From Salvia splendens (lineage: Eukaryota; Streptophyta; Magnoliopsida; Lamiales; Lamiaceae), in assembly GCF_004379255.2 (NCBI RefSeq), contig NC_056051.1:4924062-4988061 (forward strand): a stretch of DNA of 64,000 bases, read 5' to 3'. Below the pieces are notes generated by a model. That model did not search any database. It was not told where the DNA came from and saw nothing but the letters and a program-made list of their open reading frames with translations. The position numbers and the translations under genes are program-made. Positions 33,421-43,488 of this stretch are shown piece by piece; position 1 is the first letter of the stretch; the number at the start of each line of letters is the position of its first letter.

Positions 33421-33486
33421 TGCTAGCAGAGCACGAGCCTGAGCTAGTTGTAGTAGCTGAGGCGGCTGGTAAGGCTAATCATATGG
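33421..33486 (-). pseudogene. Left flank of the chromovirus: piece of an older gypsy gag
   Basis: The sequence is continuous with 39612 onward once the chromovirus and one TATGG are removed. The minus-strand reading is Gln/Ala-rich and short; function is inferred only from the neighbouring gag remnant. Confidence 0.4.
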
Positions 33487-34090
33487 TGTTAAGAGTGATT
33501 CTCCTAACGCAGATTAGTTCACGAGCAAGAAACACAGCCGGTCCTATCCGATGTCCAGGAGGTCTGGATCAGCGGCGAATTTCCGACGATCAGAAGCTGT
33601 AAGCGAGAAATTTCGTCGTCAGCACAAAAAACATGGCGTTTCTTGTTGCACAATATTTGGGCTAGAAAGATATGATTTTTGATTGATTCTCGTAGAATGA
33701 ATAATAGCCCTATTTATACTAAGACCCTAGGGTTGGTTCGACCTATCCTATACGTTCGGGAAAGAACCAACTAAGAAAACCCGAACGAGGCTTATAAAAC
33801 GCCCGACCTAATTACAATAAATCATTAATAAACCAAAGTTCAAACAATACGAAAAGCAATAAATAAGGAAAAGAAAACAAATGACTACTACTTAATTTCG
33901 TCACTACTTGGCGACGTAATTCGCCAGCTTCTTGGGTGGCTTGATTCGATCTCTCGGCCTCAACGATCTTGCCTCCGCCGTGCCTGCGTTCTTCTTCCGT
34001 GGCCTCTGCTTCCTTATCTCTGGGGTTGCCTCTGGCTCTCGTCCCTCTGCGGATGAATCCTCCTCATGCCGTCTCGGGTTGTCCTTATCA
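33487..34090 (-). repeat. 3' LTR of the chromovirus, overlapping the pol 3' end
   Basis: It runs on the minus strand from TGATAAGGACAACCC to ATCACTCTTAACA. The polyprotein's C-terminal frame continues into it and stops at 33904. The terminal GTTAAGAGTGATTCTCCTAAC is an imperfect hairpin. Confidence 0.85.
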
Positions 34091-37000
34091 ACTCTCCCCC
34101 GGTTAACAACCTCCTTGACCTCAAGGGGGAGATTCGGGACCTTTTTCGGATCACGTCGATTGGCTCCCACGACGGAGAGTCCGTCCCGTCCGACCAACGC
34201 ACCAGCACGTGCTCCGTTGGTTTGCCGTCTTGCCACATGACCTGGGAATCGACAAGCACTACCGGCGTCACGATCGGTCTGCTCCCCACAAAGGCCGCAG
34301 GTAGCTCGCTATGAGGAAGCGAATCGTCATCACCTGCTACAAATTCACGAAGTAAACTAACGTGAAAGACGTCATGAATTCTGCTCCCCTCCGGCAGACG
34401 CAGACGGTACGCGACCGGTCCCACGCGCTCCAATACCTCATATGGCCCGTAGAAGCGACGGGATAATTTGGCTGAGAGCGGTTTGGCGACGGAGTGCTGA
34501 CGATAAGGTTGTAGCTTCAGCCAGACCAAGTCTCCAACCTCGCACATCCGTTGCCTAGCACGATCAAGACTCGTGCGCAATTCCTTTATCAATTGTCCAA
34601 GCTGCCATATCAATTCAGCTACCTTAGGGGGCGTTGCCGCCGAGGGAGGAGACGCCACCAGCAGGGGGGGTTCCCTCCCGTACAGTGCCCTGGATGGAGA
34701 TGTGCCCAGAGACGCATTATGGAAACAGTTAAGGGCGAGCTCAGCCCAAGGGAGAAAGTTACACCATTTAGACGGTCGGTCTGCTGTAAAGGCGCGAAGG
34801 TATTGTTCGAGTCCGCGATTCCGAACCTCCGTTTGGCCATCCGATTGTGGGTGATAGGCAGTAGAAAAATGCAGCTTAGTCCCACTCAAACGTAACATTT
34901 CTTCCCAAGTAGCATTAAAAAATACTGAATCTCTGTCTGAGACTAATGTCTTCGGAAACCCATGATGATGCACCACTGTGTTGATGAAGAGATGGGCGAC
35001 CCGTAAGGCGTCGAACTTCGTCGGTAATGGAGCGAAGTGCGCATACTTGGAAAGGCGATCCACTACCACCATAATCGTGGTGTAACCTCTGGATGGTGGG
35101 AGACTTGTAATGAAGTCCATAGACATGTCCTCCCAAACTTAGGAGGGGACCGGAAGTGGTTGTAACAAACCCGCAGGCTTCTGGGTTGAGTACTTAGTGG
35201 ATTGACAAACTGCACAGGAATCGACAAACTTTTTCACATCCTTGCGCATCCGTGGCCAATAAAACCCAGCCGAGAGCAGACGAAAGGTTCGATCGTGCCC
35301 TGGGTGTCCCACAATTGGCGTGCAGTGATGCTAAGTTAACAGCAAACGCTTAAGCTTGGAGTCTGGACTAAGGAGGACCTTGCGATTAAAATAGATCAGC
35401 CCGTCGACGACGGATAGATGTGCTGGGGCCGAACCAGCCGCGATCTGCCCAACCAACGCTATCATATTAGCCAGTGTCGCGGTCTCCTCCCGTAAATGCT
35501 GCAGCAGATCAGGAATAGGCTGTGCGACCGCCGCGAGAAATGCAGCCTCGGTTTGTGGAGCTTCCTCAAGAGTTGGCGTGGAGTATTGCGGTTCTGGATC
35601 AGCGGTTGAGTCGATGCCTTCCTCGCAGCGCGACAAGGCGTCAGCCGCTTTGTTGGTGCTCCCCGATTTATACTCGATGCTGAATTTATATCCCATTAAT
35701 TTTCTGATGTAGAGATGTTGGTCCGGGGTTTGCACCTTCTGTTGAAGGAGATCTTTTAAACTTTTCTGGTCACTGCGTATGATAAACTCCCGTCCTAGGA
35801 GATATTGTCGCCATTTCTGCACTGCTTCCACTATGGCGTACAACTCCTTATGATACGTCGAGGCTACGCGACGACGCGGGCCCAGCTTTTTGCTAAAATA
35901 AGCGATGGGATGTTTATCCTGGATCAACACCGCGCCAATTCCTATATCCGATGCGTCCGTCTCGATGTAAAATGTTTTCTCAAAATCTGGCAAACTCAAA
36001 ACTGGAGCCGTCGTCATGGCCTCTTTTAATGCCGCGAACGCGGCCTCTCCTACCTCCGACCATATGAAGGCATCCTTCTTCAACAGATCCGTGAGCGGTG
36101 CTGCGATCATGGCGTAATTTGCAATGAAGCGCCTGTAATATCCTGTTAAACCCAAAAAACCGCGCAACTGTTTCACGGTCTTAGGCGATGGCCACGACGT
36201 CATTGCCTCGATCTTCGCCGGGTCGGCTTTAAAGCTGCCATCCGAAACCAAATGACCCAAATACTCCACGGTCGTGCTGCAGAACGAGCACTTGGAGAGC
36301 TTGACGAAGAACTGATGGACCTGTAATAACTCTAACACCTGTGCCAAGTGGGAGCAGTGGGTATCCAACGTTGGACTATATATGAGGATGTCGTCGAAGA
36401 AGACAATGACGCACTTCCTTAATGGAGGCTGAAAAATCCCGTTCATTGCAGCTTGAAACATTGACGGGGCATTTGTCAGGCCGAACGACATTACTAGGAA
36501 TTCAAAATGTCCGTCGTGTGTTCAAAATGTCGTCTTAAAGACGTCCGCCCCGTTCATGCGAATCTGATGGTACCAGGACCTCAAATCCAATTTGGTGAAG
36601 AACTTCGCACGTCCCAGCTCATCGAAGAGTTCATCGGCTGTTGGGATTGGGAAATGATCTGGTACCGTTGCCATATTCAAGGCTCTGTAGTCGATACAAA
36701 AGCGAAAGGAGCCATCTTTCTTTCTAATCAGTAATACCGAGGAGGAGAAAGGACTCTGACTCTGCTGAATAATTCCCTGCTCGAGCATGTCTCGCACCTG
36801 CTTCTCGATCTCGTTCTTCTGAAAATAAGGATATCGGTAGGGCCGAACATTGATTGGTTTGGTGTTGGGAAGTAGGTGGATTCTATGATCATACTCCCGT
36901 TGCGGTGGCATCCCTTTCGGTATTGCAAATACCGAACGAAACGTGTTTAGAACCTCCTGAATCGCCGGCGGTATGTCTAGCGGAAATTCCTCACCGTCGG

Positions 37001-38980
37001 CTGGGGCTGGACCGTCTCCCCCATACTCGATCCTAACTAGCTCGTAAAACTCATTGGACGTTGAATGAGCATCCAACATCGCCAATGACTGCAACGAAAT
37101 CAGGCGTGGAGAAGGTTGAACTCCGTGTAATGTCACATGAACGCCGTTCTGGTAGAATTCCAACGTCTTACCCAGAAAGTCAGCTGAGATCTTTCCCAAT
37201 GATTCCAACCAATCCATACCGAGCACAATATCGGGGCCATGAATTTCCATGATGTGCAAATCCAGGTGAAAAATCACTCCCTGAATTGATAGCTTGGTCT
37301 TGCACGCTATATGAGAACAAATTAAAGACGCACCGTTGCCCACATAGCCTCTAAACGGTCGAATCGGCGACAAGGATAAGCGCAAACGCTCCGCCACTCG
37401 CGGATGGAGGAAATCATGATTGCTCCCAGTGTCAATAAGTATGTTGACTGTAGTTGCCCCGATCGTGCCAATGACGTTGAATGGCCTGGATTTGTAGGTA
37501 CCTGTCAACGTGTGGAGATGCGAGAGGTCAGCCGTGATTACAGTCTTCGGGTCGCCACCATCGTCGGACCCGTCCGGTTCGTAGGTGGTCTCCTCCTCGC
37601 CTATATAACATAAAACCTTCAGTTTACACACGTGGTCCGGCACCCATTTTTCGGGGCAGTGATAGCATAATCCCTTCCTCGAACGTTCGGCCTTTTCAGC
37701 GTTCGACACCCTGATTGGGCGAAATCCTGGTTTGAATGCCTCCTTAGGTTGGGTGGCCACGTGCTGACTCGCAGAAGCGGCCGCGGCGGAGGTGTTCGGA
37801 GCCGTTTGAAACCGTGAGTCATGACCACTCCATTTACCTCATAACTGCTGGGTTTGGCGCTCCTCGTGCGACGCCGCAAGCCGCAATGCTAAGGCCATCG
37901 CCTCTGCCAAAGAAGCCGGCTGCTGCAATTCTACTTTCTCTTGGATAGGCTCCTTGAGACCCGTGATGAAGATCGGAATTAGGGCCTCCTCGAATATGCC
38001 CTGCACCCTATTCAAGTATCGATCAAACGCGTCATGATATTCTGCTACGCTGCCCGTTTGCACAAGTTTAGATAAGGGCCCGGCGTAATTGCGAAAGCTC
38101 TAAGGATCGAACCTATGGCGTACATCTTCCAAGAATTCTGACCAAGACACGAAGGGATTATTAGCTCTGTAATTAAAAATCCATTCTGCAGCGGGCGGCT
38201 GAAACAACATTACTACGTAGTGTAAGCCATCTATAAATGGTCGAAATAGTACTCGACCCTAGAAATCCAATTTGAAGCGTTAGAGCCGTCGAAACGAGGC
38301 GCCTTCATATCCAAATCTCGCGGTTTCTCCGTTCTGTCCCCGGAATAGGTCGGGCGGATCACGGGAGAGTCCCAGGATGTAGGTTGACAATACCCGTTGA
38401 AACCCCGATCCAAGTTTTGTGGAAGACGTCCTGACGGTCTATCCCAAGCCGACCGTTGTCTGGAATAAGGACGCCTTCGCTGAACGATCGGACCCTGTTG
38501 TTGGTCCGCGAGACGGCCTTCTCGCCTCGGATGATCGTGCACACCAAATCGTCCTCGGCGGACGTCCCCACCACGAGCACGCAGGCTGTGGTTGAAATAC
38601 CGGGGGACATCTCCGTCGGCAGCCATAACCTCGTGGTGGGAGCGCTGCGGCAACCCATCCGCGTCGTCCGAAAAATAAGGCGGATCCGGTTCCGGATCCG
38701 GCAAGAAAGGACCCTCCAAATCGTCAACCCTCCTATCAGTAGCCGCCATCCGAAACTCCAGTTTATCGAACCGTTCCATGATTTTCTCGAACCCCAGAGA
38801 CACTGGATCTGCGGTACCCGAGTCGGCGATCGGTTGGGTACTGGTTTGCGGATCGCCTCGTGTCTCGTTGGCGCGACGTGCGACTGACACATCACAGAGG
38901 GGTTGAATTGTACCAATATCTTGGGCGTTGCCGTCTGTCAAAAGTCCCGCAGGCGGAAAAACACTATCAGATCCGTCCAT
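33904..38980 (-). pseudogene. Chromovirus gag-pol with several stops and frameshifts
   Basis: From ATG at 38980 (MDGSDSVFPPAG): gag with a DLEGPFLP coiled region and YYFDHL, broken at 38231, then GSVAEYHDAFDRYLNRV; zinc knuckle CYHCPEKWVPDHVC; protease LIDTGSNHDFLHP; RT with KLDLRSWYHQIRM and FFDDILIYSP; RNase H with ETDASDIGIGAVL and KAADALSR; integrase with MDFITSLP, RDSVFFNATWEEM and HPQSDGQTEVRNR; and a chromodomain (HVLVRWSDGTDSPSWEPIDV). In-frame stops lie at about 38231, 36522 (TGA where CGA is expected), 35331 and 35127. A frameshift near 34150 moves the tail to the frame ending LANYVAK at 33904. It was complete but is now dead. Confidence 0.85.
34091..34106 (-). promoter_or_regulatory. 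Polypurine tract within coding sequence
   Basis: The minus strand reads AACCGGGGGAGAGT directly before the LTR TGATAAGG. It encodes part of VNRGRV in the chromovirus C-terminus, so it is both coding and priming sequence. Confidence 0.7.
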
Positions 38981-38989
38981 GATGAGTAC

Positions 38990-39007
38990 GCAATGAAAGA
39001 CACCAGT
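38990..39007 (-). promoter_or_regulatory. Candidate primer binding site of the chromovirus
   Basis: The minus strand after the 5' LTR reads AC then TGGTGTCTTTCATTGCG. The older gypsy remnant has ATCGGTGCTTTAATAG at the equivalent place. I do not assign the tRNA. Confidence 0.5.
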
Positions 39008-39611
39008 TGTTAAGAGTGATTCTCCTAACGCAGATTAGTTCACGAGCAAGAAACACAACCGGTCCTATCCGATGTCCAGGAGGTCTGGATCAGCGGCGAA
39101 TTTCCGACGATCAGAAGCTGTACGCGAGAAATTTCGTCGTCAGCACAAAAAACAGGGCGTTTCTTGTTGCACAATATTTGGGCTAGAAAGATATGATTTT
39201 TGATTGATTCTCGTAGAATGAATAATAGCCCTATTTACACTAAGACCCTAGGTTTGGTTCGACCTATCCTATACGTTCGGGAAAGAACCAACTAAGAAAA
39301 CCCGAACGGGGCTTATAAAACGCCCGACCCAATTACAATAAATCATTAATAAACCAAAGTTCAAACAATACGAAAAGCAATAAATAAGGAAAAGAAAACA
39401 AATGACTACTACTTAATTTCGTCACTACTTGGCGACGTAATTCGCCAGCTTCTTGGGTGGCTTGATTCGATCTCTCGGCCTCAACGATCTTGCCTCCGCC
39501 GTGCCTGCGTTCTTCTTCCGTGGCCTCAGCATCCTTATCTCTGGGGTTGCCTCTGGCTCTCGTCCCTCTGCGGATGAATCCTCCTCATGCCGTCTAGGGT
39601 TGTCCTTATCA
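39008..39611 (-). repeat. 5' LTR of the chromovirus
   Basis: 604 bp, the same length as the 3' LTR. Differences seen include CACAACC/CACAGCC, AACAGGGCG/AACATGGCG and TTTACACT/TTTATACT. Confidence 0.88.
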
Positions 39612-40133
39612 TATGGCTAATATCCGAATGACGGGTGAGGGATAGGAGGATCCCAGCAAGTCGACTGGTGGGGTTGGTTGTAGTGTTGTGTCAGCATCTC
39701 CAAGTAGGTAGGCGAGGGGTCTTGACAATCGACGTTCGGGTAGCACGACTGCGCGGCTGAGAGCATCTGACGCTGGGGCAGGCCGTGGTACGATTGTTGG
39801 ACTTCCGGCGGGTCCCAACAGGGAGGTGGGCGCGGCTGTTGGAAGCGGTCCTGGTATTGGTGTTGCGGCTGCTCATAGGCGGTGGGCAGACGCGCCCATG
39901 GTGGGTCCCAACAAGAATTTAGGTTTGCCTGCGGCAAAGTGTAGGGATGAAAAGGTAGCACGGGTGGAGTGAGGACGTATTGACGATGGGCGTGCTGCTG
40001 TTTGTCAAACTTGTCCCAACTCTGGTCAAACTCGTCCTACTGCTTATTGATGACAACCATTATCCTATCTAATACATAACAAGAAATGATTTAATTCATT
40101 GATGGAGGATGAGATCACTATTAAAGCACCGAT
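39612..40133 (-). pseudogene. Older gypsy gag remnant with CWDPP repeats
   Basis: The minus-strand frame 39961-39617 is Pro/Gln-rich and contains four spaced CWDPP motifs (NSCWDPPWARL, PPCWDPPEVQQ, STCWDPPIPHP). Upstream is DEFDQSWDKFDKQQ. It lies just downstream of an LTR and PBS-like sequence (40110-40133), the place of gag. I recognise no zinc knuckle, so the gag call is by position. The chromovirus inserted into it. Confidence 0.55.
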
Positions 40134-41404
40134 TGTTAAGGGATAGTTTCCCTTAACAAGATTCCGGGGTCGCGATTACGATCGACGGAGAGATAAAAGG
40201 CCGTCGAGGGAGCTTGCCCGACGATTAAACCAATAATGCTATAGAATTGAAATAAAAGCGTGAAATAAAATAAAGGTATATAATTGTATTTCTGAATTGA
40301 TCGAGAACAATACAAAGTCTCCTAAATAGACTAGCCCTAATCTAATGAACAAGAAAGCAATATATGAGAAATATATGATAAATTAAAAATAGGCTAAATA
40401 ATAATATATGGAAGATATTGAGATAGAGTAAAAATTCCATGGTCCTTCCACATCATGGTGACATGATGATTTCGTGTGCCTCACCAATAACTCTTTGACA
40501 ATTGGAAATGAAAAGGGTCCACATGCAACATCACTTGGACATAAACTTGGCAACCTTATATCTAAATTGGAGACATCCATTTAATCATTTTATGGAAAGT
40601 GTAATAAATTAAATATAGAAATTATATCATATAAACTATAAATTGACGTTAATATACTAGTACAATTTATATATGCATATTGATATCATAATAAAAGTAA
40701 TTGTTTTAGTATTTATATATATAAGAAAAGATCATATTATTATGGATAAGATCTTTTTTAATTGTTTTAGTATTTATATATATAAGAAAAAATTCACATA
40801 AATAAAAATTATGACTGTAAGTTATATTTTGTTACCATAATTTTCATTATATTTATTAGCATGTAAAAACCAGGAATTTTTAACACAAAAAAATATAAAT
40901 GAAATATAAATATAATTTGAAAATATTATTATTTTATAAAAGTGATGTCTTGTAGTATATTAGTACTATTATAATTTTCATTAGATTTATTAGCATGTAA
41001 AAAAATCAATAACTTTTAACACAAGAAAATAAAAATTAAAAAATGAAATATTAATATAATATGAAAATATTATTATTTTATGAAAGAGATGCCTTGTATA
41101 TTAGTACTATTATATTATGAGATTAATATACATATATAAATTGTACTAGTATATTAATGTCAACTCATTTTTCATATAAGTATAATTTCTATATTAAATA
41201 TTATTCAACTTTCCATAAAATGATTAAATGGATGTATCCAAATTTACCTATAAGTTTCCTAATTTATGTTAAAGTGATGTGGCATGAGGACCCTTTTTAT
41301 TCCAATTGTCAAAGAGTTATTGGTGAGGCATACCAAATCATTATGCCACCATGGTGTGGAAGGATCATGGAATTTTTACTCTATTGAGATATGCTCTCGT
41401 ATCA
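40134..41404 (-). repeat. LTR of the older gypsy element, split by a long-TIR element
   Basis: Without the insertion the LTR is about 305 bp. Its PBS-proximal end carries a 9-bp hairpin GTTAAGGGA/TCCCTTAAC. The paralogous remnant at 21500-21697 is the same LTR without the insertion. Both adjoin the same F-box 3' flank at the CACATTT(C/T)A edge. Confidence 0.7.
40426..41381. mobile_element. Non-autonomous MULE-like element with ~270-bp TIRs
   Basis: A perfect 10-bp duplication TATTGAGATA lies at 40416-40425 and 41382-41391. The left end GAGTAAAAATTCCATGGTCC is the inverse of the right end GGATCATGGAATTTTTACTC, and similarity continues for about 270 bp (CCTCACCAATAACTCTTTGA in both). The ~400-bp centre is AT-rich and non-coding. 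The paralogous LTR at 21500-21697 preserves the empty site ATATTGAGATTTACTCG. Confidence 0.88.
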
Positions 41405-41589
41405 CATTTCATTTTTAATTTAAATCAACTATAGATATTAAAAACATGTACGATACAATAGATACTTAACAAAAAAATAGTTCATCAAGATAAACTATAA
41501 TATACTAGAGATAGAGATGATACATGACAACGCACCATAAAAACTACACGAGTGTAGAAGTAGCACATTAACGCCAACAAGATGAAAAT

Positions 41590-42613
41590 GGATCAGGAAA
41601 ATTTTCTAGTTGGGAAATCTAAGATTATTGTGTATAATTTTTGAAAAAATATAAGTCATAGGCTTTGGGATGCTTTTGAACTACAGCCACATCAGGAGGA
41701 ATCTCTACCATAACTCAAAATACAAAGTTCCGATGGTCAAATAGTTCATTACGCTCTCAAGCACCGTGCTTATTTCGTTAGATCCTTTTATCACCTTGAG
41801 ACATTTGAGGTTGGGAAATGGAGGATGCCTTTGTTCAATTGGACCACCAGCCAAATCAAGAACCTTTCAATTTCAGACAACCATTAGCATACAAACATTT
41901 GAGAACCAATAGTAGAAGAGTAGTGCATATAGAAAGATACCATGAGAGTGTTCAAAGTGAGTGAAACAATGGTAGCATTTCCAAGTTGGTGAAGAAACGT
42001 AACACACATCAGATGAAACCGTTCAAATTTTTTGAACATAATTCCCTGAATGTCTAAATAGACTTCCTCCAACATTGGGAGATTTATCTTGTAAAGGTAA
42101 AACACCCATGTATCTAAACGAGGTAAGCAACGGAGCAGAAATCTCTTTGATTGGGAAAATAGAATCAGATTCAAGGATTTCAAGAACTCTAAGCTTGGGA
42201 GCCCTTAAAACAAGGCCATCCCACAAGGCCAGAGAAAGCTTCTCGAGCTCCGGGAGGCCGGAAAAATTGAAGGGCAAATGGACGTCAAGGTAAATAAAGG
42301 GTTTTCAAATTTGGTAAAGAAAAATCCAGGTGTTTTTCTGCCTGATCTCGAGCTCCCGCAGTGTTGTGGAGGTTGAAAGCGCGGCGGGAAGACTCAGATT
42401 TAGGCAGCGAGGCACGTGGAGGCGGAGGGATTGAACGCCGTGGTTGATGGCGTAGAGCACGCATTTGTCCACGAGTGATAAATCTTCAGAGACCCAACGC
42501 TCGGAGTCGAGTGAGAGGTGGAAGTCGTGAAGAGGGGCTGCAGCGTCGCGGTGAGAGAGGAATTGGGAGACCAAGCGAGGGACGCGGTGGCGGAAGACAG
42601 CGCCGTGAAGGTG
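41590..42613 (-). pseudogene. F-box/LRR copy 2, main and last exons
   Basis: From the Tat-element border leftward the minus strand reads RLVSQFLSHRDAAAPLHDF, DLSLVDKCVLYAINHGVQSL, STTLRELEIRQKNTW, then ELEKLSLALWDGLVLRAPK, APLLTSFRYMGVLPL, NLPMLEEVYLDIQG and TFLHQLGNATIVSLTLN. After an intron (about 41935-41885) the last exon has PPFPNLKCLKVIKGSNEIS (41870-41715). Frame changes near 42310 and 42100 break the protein. The other half, with the F-box, is at 52990-53104; TSD CAACC joins them. Confidence 0.75.
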
Positions 42614-42618
42614 CAACC

Positions 42619-43187
42619 TGATGATTTAGCGAATTTTTGATGGGAATAAATGCAAGTAATAAATGAAGATCACAACACTGAGAATTACGTGGTTCGATTT
42701 ACTGAGGTAAATCTACGTCCACGGGAAGAATAGAGGGCAAATTTGTATTGCTTGATCTAGCTTACAGATTACGATACTGATTTGCTATATGAGATTCAGG
42801 ATCTAGAGAACTTAACCCTGGTCTATCTGATCTAAGTTCTATTTATACATTCGAACTAAGATCGTGGTTTGCAGCCCTGGTAGGGGGGTTGATAACTGCT
42901 TAATACCACTAAATAGATCGTGGGTGTAATGGAGATCGTGGAGATCCTGCATGGGTCCACTATCTCCTTGTTCGGTCGAATACTGAGACCGAACTGCTGA
43001 ACTTTGCCGATCAGCTTTTGCCGATCTGAGAGTTGAGCTCGATTGGTCGGCTTTTACCGAGCTATAGGCTGTGACCGAACTCTTTGGTTGTGCCGAACTG
43101 ATACTCTTTCTTGGGTTTTGGGCTGATGGGCCGTCACTGCTATTGGGCTCGCAATTATTGTTTAGTTGTTTAGTTCGTATCCCATCA
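42619..43187 (-). repeat. 3' LTR of the Tat element
   Basis: 569 bp, minus strand TGATGGGATACG to AAATCATCA. It carries TATAAATA at 42847-42840, the likely core promoter in the 5' copy. Confidence 0.92.
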
Positions 43188-43206
43188 CCACCCCCCCCCG
43201 AAAAGC
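43188..43206 (-). promoter_or_regulatory. Polypurine tract of the Tat element
   Basis: The minus strand reads CTTTTCGGGGGGGGGTGG directly 5' of the LTR TGATGGG. The nine-G run is unusually long. Confidence 0.85.
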
Positions 43207-43488
43207 GAAGTGAATCACTTCGGCATTTTGGATGAGTGTAAGGGGGAGGCTGACGTCAGGGGACGTGCTCTGCACGTGTCTGCATTAAATGTGACAGCAA
43301 ATCCGGCCAGAGAATCCAGAAAAAGTGGGATTTGAAACGGTGCGACGAATTTGAAAAATATTTCCTTTCTTCATCATTGGAACACTTTTGCGATTATTTC
43401 TTCTGCATTCTCTCTCTTTTTCGTAAAATTTTCTTCCGCTTCTTCAAGAATTTCTTCAGAGACTTTCGACCATCAAAGAGTAAGAATC

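Larger units (their letters stand above)
33487..39611 (-). mobile_element. Ty3/gypsy chromovirus (Reina-like), full-length but defective
   Basis: 604-bp LTRs (33487-34090 and 39008-39611) are flanked by TSD TATGG at 33482-33486 and 39612-39616. Internal order on the minus strand is gag, protease, RT, RNase H, integrase, chromodomain. The 6.1-kb length and short LTRs fit small chromoviruses such as Reina; the clade is an inference. About ten differences between LTRs were seen by eye. The 3' LTR has TATAAATA (33718-33711), whereas the 5' LTR has TGTAAATA at that place. Confidence 0.88.
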
